Program-made: the position numbers and the translations under genes
Notes under the pieces: generated by a model
The model's database searches: none
Told to the model about the DNA's origin: nothing
What the model saw: the letters and a program-made list of their open reading frames with translations, nothing else
Assembly (NCBI GenBank): GCA_024663395.1
Contig: JANFAH010000019.1
Span: 186,001 to 250,000 of the forward strand
Direction of reading: 5' to 3'
Origin: Pisolithus tinctorius
Lineage: Eukaryota > Basidiomycota > Agaricomycetes > Boletales > Pisolithaceae
Length of the DNA stretch: 64,000 nucleotides
Shown here: one piece after another, positions 58,515 to 64,000 of the stretch
Position numbering within the stretch: position 1 is the first letter of the stretch
How the letters are laid out: every line of letters begins with the position of its first letter

Positions 58515-60343
58515 TCACGACGCCTTTCGTTTCTTCCCCCGAGTCTGTAAGCCATCACTAGTCTTTCCTTTTTCCTCCTTACCCTCTGAGTTATGCAAAA
58601 CCTTCACAGAGGCCTCCCACTCCATGACATTTGTACAAGAATCTCCATACTGTACTTGTTTCTGCAGAATCTGCGTGAGCTGCAGACCGAGAAAGTCCTC
58701 GTGGGCTATGATGTTCTGAAGTGTCGACAGGAGCTGTTTGGATTCAGATAAGAATGGGAAAGTCTGGCTGTTAATTGCAGCGGCGTAAATGCGAAGGCAT
58801 GGATTCCCAGACTCGGCTCCGTGGGACTTCTTGCCGGGGAACTTTAGTTCCACAGCAGATTCCTTCAAGCCCAAGTTGACCAAGATGGAAACCCACGGTA
58901 GAGATGAGTTGCAATTGATGGAGTCATGATCGCGAGTGATGTTATCTAGGTCATTCCGGTGGGAACTGCTCCCGACCCGATCCAATATGAAGATCTGAGA
59001 AAAACCAGAGTGATCAGTTTTCCAAAGGCAATTCTTAAAGTAAATGGGGATCATTTTACCTGCGAGCGGTTGGTTGCTGTCACAGTGACGTAGCGTCCAC
59101 TCATCCGCACCGTGTATGTCATCAACTCTCGAGACAAGAGAATATTAATGCCAATAAGGCCTACAGTAACTGGTCGTCACCATTCTCTGGGACAGAGATA
59201 TGCTCATTCATAGGTACCCAGTGAGAGAAATTGATAAATGTATCAGAGGTCACACCTTGTGGTGCTATCATGTATGTGGTATGAAGTGTCTCGAAGAATT
59301 GCTTGCGATCGTCAGAACGCAAGTCGCAAATCGCAGATCGACCCATCCCACTCTTCGAGCACAGCATCTTTCGAGCTCCCGGAGGCTAACCTAGCAGACA
59401 CAGATTCACAGACGACATCGAAAATAGCCGCAAAGAATATGCGGCACCGATCACCATAATCGACATCATCACTCTCCACCAATACAGCAGCTGGTACATC
59501 ATCCCAAGCTAGAAAGCCAGTTATATCATCAGATGGTCGGATGTTCATATAAAGAATTAAAACACCCTTCGTCCGAAGCTGAATCGGGTAAACTAGACGT
59601 TACATGGAAAGGATGACAAATGACGCACTTCAAACAGCTGGCGTGACTTGCCGGTTCCACAGCCTTGGACGATAGAACTGAATTTTCCATAGTACTTGAG
59701 AGGGCCACGCGCAGTTCTATCACAGAAATTTTTGTCATTTCTCGCTAGGTATTCGCCAAAGGCATCCGCAGCCTTCCCGCGATATTGGGAGATGAATGCC
59801 TTATGCAATACATTCATCATTTCGACAGACAGACCCCTGGAGGGTTTATGACTAGTAAGCCAACGGACATAGAGTAGAAACTGTAAGAACCTCGTAGCAT
59901 GTCCGCGTACGTAGCCAACGATTTAGGTGCTTGAAGAATTTCTGGAGAACGAGTTAGCGCAGAAAACGAAGGAGATCATGCTGACCTAAGTTTCGAATAT
60001 CGCAGTAAGATCGGCGCTCCTAAGCGGCATGAAGCATAACGCCCAGCTCGGGATGCCTCACAAGCACCGCTGCTGCGCTAATTGATTGGTACTTGGGATC
60101 CAGAATGCCATGCGAGCACTTTGCGATGAGTTGAAGAAGGGTCACAAAACCAAATGTTCCGAAGGGATTTTCGCCCCAAACCTCCAAAATAGTCTTATTC
60201 ACTCTTTTGTCCAGCTTCTTGTGAGTGGCATCGTCAAGAGTGTTGCGGATGGAGGAAAGAGGCATGACGGTCGATGCTCGTGAACAGGGGAGGGGGTGGA
60301 GATCGCTCAGCTCCCGACCAGACTCTACAGGGTTGCGATCCAC
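58515..60343 (-). CDS. P-loop NTPase-like protein, Crinkler-type relative possible
   Basis: Multi-exon minus-strand gene. A middle exon reads AFISQYRGKAADAFGEYLA, PLKYYGKFSSIVQGCGTGKS, a Walker A loop (GCGTGKSR). Then MNIRPSDDITGFLAWDD, VPAAVLVESDDVDYGD, FFAAIFDVVCESVSARL, MLCSKSGMGRSAICDLR, VPMNEHISVPENGDDQ and a C-terminal exon ending RGKKRKAS at 58515. The phrase SSIVQ-G-GKSR followed by a RPS/D segment resembles the ATPase domain of fungal Crinkler-like proteins; this is a tentative family call. The 5' exon (from 60343, MDRNPVESGREL) is uncertain. A partial copy of the C-terminus lies at 51155-51425. Confidence 0.55.
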
Positions 60344-60359
60344 AAGCTTATCTTGATGG

Positions 60360-60840
60360 ACGGCGGGTCGATAATCATTCCGTTCCAGTGAAGTATAATG
60401 CGACCTGCAGGTTGGATCATTGGTAGAACCCCTAACATGTAATCAAGCTCCTGACTACTCGTCACTTGATTCCTGTATCCCATACACAATACAACTCTAC
60501 CGTGCGATACATACCGTCCAAATAGTAGATGCAACAGGAGGATGCGGAACACTACAGAAAAAAATATAGTATACATATGAAATGAAACACTTGTCAAAAA
60601 GAAAAGAAAAGAAAAGCCCCGTTACACCCGTCATGGATAAGTTGTGCACCACATACCAGATGGGTTATGATGATGATATATATGTATGCCAAACATTTGC
60701 GGGTATATTGGAATAGTATCCGCATGCCAATGAGATCTGAATGGGTGATTGATGAGGGGTCCATGGGGTGATGAGGGAGGGGGGGATCGTGACAGGGATC
60801 GTGAAAGGTCGTGAAAGAGAGGGAGAGGGTAGTCGGTGGT
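60360..60840. other. Intergenic, short A/G-rich repeats
   Basis: It includes an (AAAAG)n-like stretch at 60597-60617 and TATATATG runs. No supported gene. Confidence 0.5.
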
Positions 60841-60843
60841 GAG

Positions 60844-62758
60844 CTATATCCTGAGTTCTCGGAACCCGCGAATGTCCAATCGACCCGTCCCGTTCCGTTG
60901 CCACTCCTCATCTTGTACGCTCCCCTCTTCGTCATCCCCCATCACGCGCACCATCGTCACAGATTTACTATTTCCTCCACTTTTCTTGCTGCACCGCCCA
61001 CCAGGAATGACGATCACTCCCGCACCCGTTGCAGATGCCTTCTTCGCCATCAATGCCGACCTCGGCTTGGGAAGTCCGAGCGCTTTGCGTTCTCTTCGCG
61101 TGAATCCGTTTCTCCACGGGTTCTGGAGGGGACGGTGTCGTGGGTCGGGGAGAAGACGCTGGTGAAGATAATGGCGAAGAATTCGACGAACCAGGAGCAG
61201 ACAGCTCAGGGGGTCGACTCTTCCGCCGGGTCCTCCACTTCGGTAGCGTCATGGCGTTTGTAGTCGTCCGCTCTTGAGAGTGAGCTCCGCGTGCGTTTTG
61301 CAACGACGTCGGAGAGAGACGATCCAGATGATTCATCGAACGATCGCTTGGGCGAACGATGAACTCGAAGTGGCGCGGAGCCTGGAGGCATCAGCTCGGG
61401 GTGCACGGCTACAGGAATCGGCGGTGTCGGATCTGCCCTCGGCCTGCGTCAAACAATCTGAAGCATCCGGAGACGGCGAACGAGAATTAGGCAGTGGTAT
61501 CAGTGCAGGGCTAGCCGGCACAGTAACATTCTTTCGCCTTCACCTTCACGCTGCTTCTCTTAACACTTTTCGAGACACTCGCTTTGGTCGCCGGCTTCGA
61601 TGTGACTCGCGAGGTCGGTTTTCTCTTGGTAGGGGTCGACAGCGGCGAAGGCGGTGCAACATCTTCAGACAACTCGCATACATGCGGAAGACCTGCATGT
61701 GGCCCTCGCAAATTCCGCACCGACGAAAAATGTTCCCAATCGTGATACCTGCATAATCGGAAGAGGAGGCGCTTAGTAGACGCTACCCAGTGCACACGAC
61801 ACCTACGCCACGTAAAGTGTATCTTCTGGTGACTCTTCTTGCACAGCCTCTCCGCACGTTTCCCCTCGTTTCTGTTGCCTCCGTAGTCGTCTCTTCTCTC
61901 GTGCATCGCTGGCTTCGTCCGCACCCACCAATCCGCGTGCCGACGTATCGGCTTCGTCGCCGGCCCTGCGTTCCCATTCGATCACGTAAACCAGTCCTGG
62001 CTGGATCACCTTGACATTCCGCCTTGCAAAATGTGCAAAAAGCCGATAGTTCGAGATGGCCACCATACGTCCCTACATACACAGGCCCCAATATTCGTAT
62101 ATCAAAAACGTGTGGAGAGAAGGTGGTGGGGCGGAGAAGGGCGGGGGACAATATCATACCTTGCTGTCTCATACACTCCAAATGTACATTCAACCCTCTC
62201 TCATCCTCACAGAACGGTTCGTACCGCTGTCGATGATGTTCGATCCAATCGCAGATATCGCGGCGAAGCTGCATATGGTGGGACGGAGACCGTACAATTG
62301 ATCGCTTAACGCGCGAAAAAGGCAGTTGCCATCTCCAAGCGTGGTGCGGCGTATAACCCCAACGAACGGAGTTGTCCCGTCAGTTGCTGGGTATTCTGTT
62401 CAGGATCAGAAGGTGCCTGTGTTTGTGTTCATCCCCGTTAAGTACGTGTTGTGTGGGTGCGGTGTGTGCGTATTGTATGATACGTAGTTGTATATGTGGG
62501 AAGGGGAAACGTGAGCCACAACTGAGATGCGATCCAAGTGAACGTGGGTACTGACCCGGCCTTTCGACCTCGTCATCATACGTGTCCTCACTAATAAGTA
62601 GTTATAAGATCAATCATCAATACATTCACCGCACCGTGGCGGGCTGACAGCCACCAAGAAAGAAAACATGAAAACAAACAAAGAAAAAAAACAAACGCAC
62701 ATTGTGTAGTAGCCGCTTTAGCTGTATGTTTTGCATGTTTCTTGGACGATTTACCCAT
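60844..62758 (-). CDS. OTU-domain cysteine protease (deubiquitinase)
   Basis: Starts MGKSSKKHAKHTAKAATTQ at 62758, then an acidic exon EDTYDDEVERPG. The OTU domain follows: LRSLGLYAAP, LGDGNCLFRALSDQLYG (catalytic Asp/Cys region), MQLRRDICDWIEHHRQRY, GTYGGHLELSAF, RRNVKVIQPGLVYVIEW and YHDWEHFSSVRNLRG with the catalytic His. Basic and Ser-rich C-terminal sequence (SPKRSFDESSGSSL, LPKWRTRRKSRP) ends RNGTGRLDIRGFRELRI at 60844. The predicted role is removal of ubiquitin chains. The frame slips by one missing base just before LGDGNCL (about 62345) and again before MQLRRD (about 62280); neither fits an intron. Further frame changes lie in the C-terminal part, so the gene is damaged or the sequence has indel errors. 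Confidence 0.8.
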
Positions 62759-63359
62759 GGCCGCACTACTTTGTGGAAAAAATAAAACCAAAAAAAAATT
62801 AGACGAGTCGGTATACCGTGCACTGAGGTTGTGTTCGTGTTGGTTGTTAATAAACCCTTGAACACCGCCTCCCGGGGTCCCAGTTTGGAAGACCCCAGAA
62901 AGAGTTGGCACCGCCCACACCTGCAGCATTGAGGAACGATGTGCCGGCTATCACTGTACATACAGCCTCGTGTACGCATTGCGGCTGCATCGTGGGCAGG
63001 CGTCCACCGAAGATACATATCGATATCTTATCAACCTTTTTCAAAACTGGCATTGTATCATGTAGAGATGATAGGCGTCTACCAGAACAGTAGACGGAAT
63101 TCCGCGTTGTCAAATTTCCGAATTCATTAGTACATACACAGGTCAGAACTGTCGCGTTGAACAATGCCTTGCCATCATCGATCAATCACCCCAGCGTCAC
63201 CCGTGTGCCGACGCCACTACCTTCGCCTGAAGTATTACTAGCAGGTGATGGGAACAACTTTTTGTTCAACTTCCGACTGTGATTAGACGCGATGGTCTCA
63301 TATCTGGGTTACCTCCGTTATTATACCCCACATTCAACCAAATAGGGAAAAACGATACT

Positions 63360-63926
63360 CACATGCGGCGGAACCTCAACGTGTCCATCTCAGGGCGGGG
63401 AACAGACGGACGAGCCGACTTAAGCACCTCCGAGAAGTCCTCCGAGTAATTTCGTACCGTGTGATTTTGCCGAAACCGCATGAGCAAGATAATCGCTTGC
63501 AATAGTTCTACGATGAGGGAGCTTGACCGACCTTTTCAGCTTTGACAGTAGCTTTCCCCTTGTCCACAACAAGCCCTAAACTGCTGAAGGTGTAAACAAT
63601 GTTGCACATGTCAACAACTAGGCTCATATCCGAATCGTCTGTCCAACTTACCTTTTCGTGCATCTGAAAGTCGTCCGCGCAGTGGTAGCGCCTTCTGCTC
63701 GCCTGATCCACCCAACCAGACCTTAGGGTCAGCGATGCATCGATTACGGCATGTACAACTCGAGAATGAGCATTGTACACGAGCGCTTGATGATCTGCGT
63801 TGGAAAACCCCTCCGCGTCACTTTCGCGATATCGCTAATGTGACTTATAAGATTGCATATTGTACATGTTGCAATCGGGAATGTCGCACAACACGGACTT
63901 GTCCAAACAACCGGATCGCGCAGCAT
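63360..63926 (-). CDS. Partial hypothetical gene running off the right edge
   Basis: Minus-strand exons read HAVIDASLTLRSGWVDQ, CADDFQMHEK, SLGLVVDKGKATVKAEK and, after TCGTAG, LLQAIILLMRFRQNHTV, RNYSEDFSEVLKSARP and MDTLRFRRM before a GTGAGT donor at about 63362. More exons probably lie on both sides, including beyond 64000. The family is not recognised. No supported gene in 62770-63300. Confidence 0.4.
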
Positions 63927-64000
63927 GATGAGATCCGGATGACTAATTGCCCACTGAATTTCCTTCGCGTGGACGCAAGGAAACCTCTCACCTTGTTGCC

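Noticed and set aside
1..64000. tRNA genes, rRNA, CRISPR arrays, telomeric repeat arrays
   Set aside because: No T-arm GGTTCRANYCC in a plausible cloverleaf, no conserved rRNA blocks, no regularly spaced repeats and no TTAGGG arrays were seen; a covariance-model search would be decisive for tRNA.

Overview
The window looks like nuclear DNA of an agaricomycete basidiomycete (a mushroom-forming or related fungus). Genes on both strands are cut by many introns of about 45-70 bp with GTRNGT donors. The families present are typical of that group: F-box-like proteins, tail-anchored WD40 proteins, a HET-domain protein, an OTT_1508-like deaminase, a Tnp2 (CACTA) transposase, an OTU protease, and housekeeping genes RPN9, EMC7 and UTP23. 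No CRISPR array, rRNA or confident tRNA was seen.

Layout. 0-11 kb: a small hypothetical gene, an F-box gene with one frameshift, two divergent WD40 genes that both end in a membrane segment, a RING gene and a small conserved gene. 11-18 kb: a CACTA-type Tnp2 transposase with imperfect inverted segments on both sides. 18-25 kb: an accessory island in which the same ~0.4 kb segment lies upstream of a deaminase-like gene and again upstream of a HET-domain gene, with an HSP70 fragment between. 27-30 kb: a degenerate UTP23/EMC7 divergent pair and an unknown unit X. 30.7-42.4 kb: a conserved core with a SHPRH/Irc20-type ATPase-RING gene, a double-Myb telomere-binding-like gene (Tay1/Teb1 type) and RPN9. 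44.9 kb: a small secreted cysteine-containing protein in three short exons. 48-59 kb: a decayed mosaic that repeats, in inverted order, the 27-34 kb region (SHPRH pieces, unit X, EMC7/UTP23), with an F-box pseudogene, a solo LTR and a TA-flanked MITE inserted. 58.5-64 kb: a P-loop gene, an OTU deubiquitinase and a gene running off the right edge.

The most informative feature is the inverted segmental duplication (about 27.0-33 kb against 57.6-48 kb). The two copies act as each other's reference: they expose single-base frameshifts, CpG-to-TpG/CpA decay confined to one arm, and two insertions whose empty sites survive in the other arm. Many otherwise conserved genes carry single-base frame changes. 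Some are probably real pseudogenes; others could be consensus indel errors, and the sequence alone cannot separate these.
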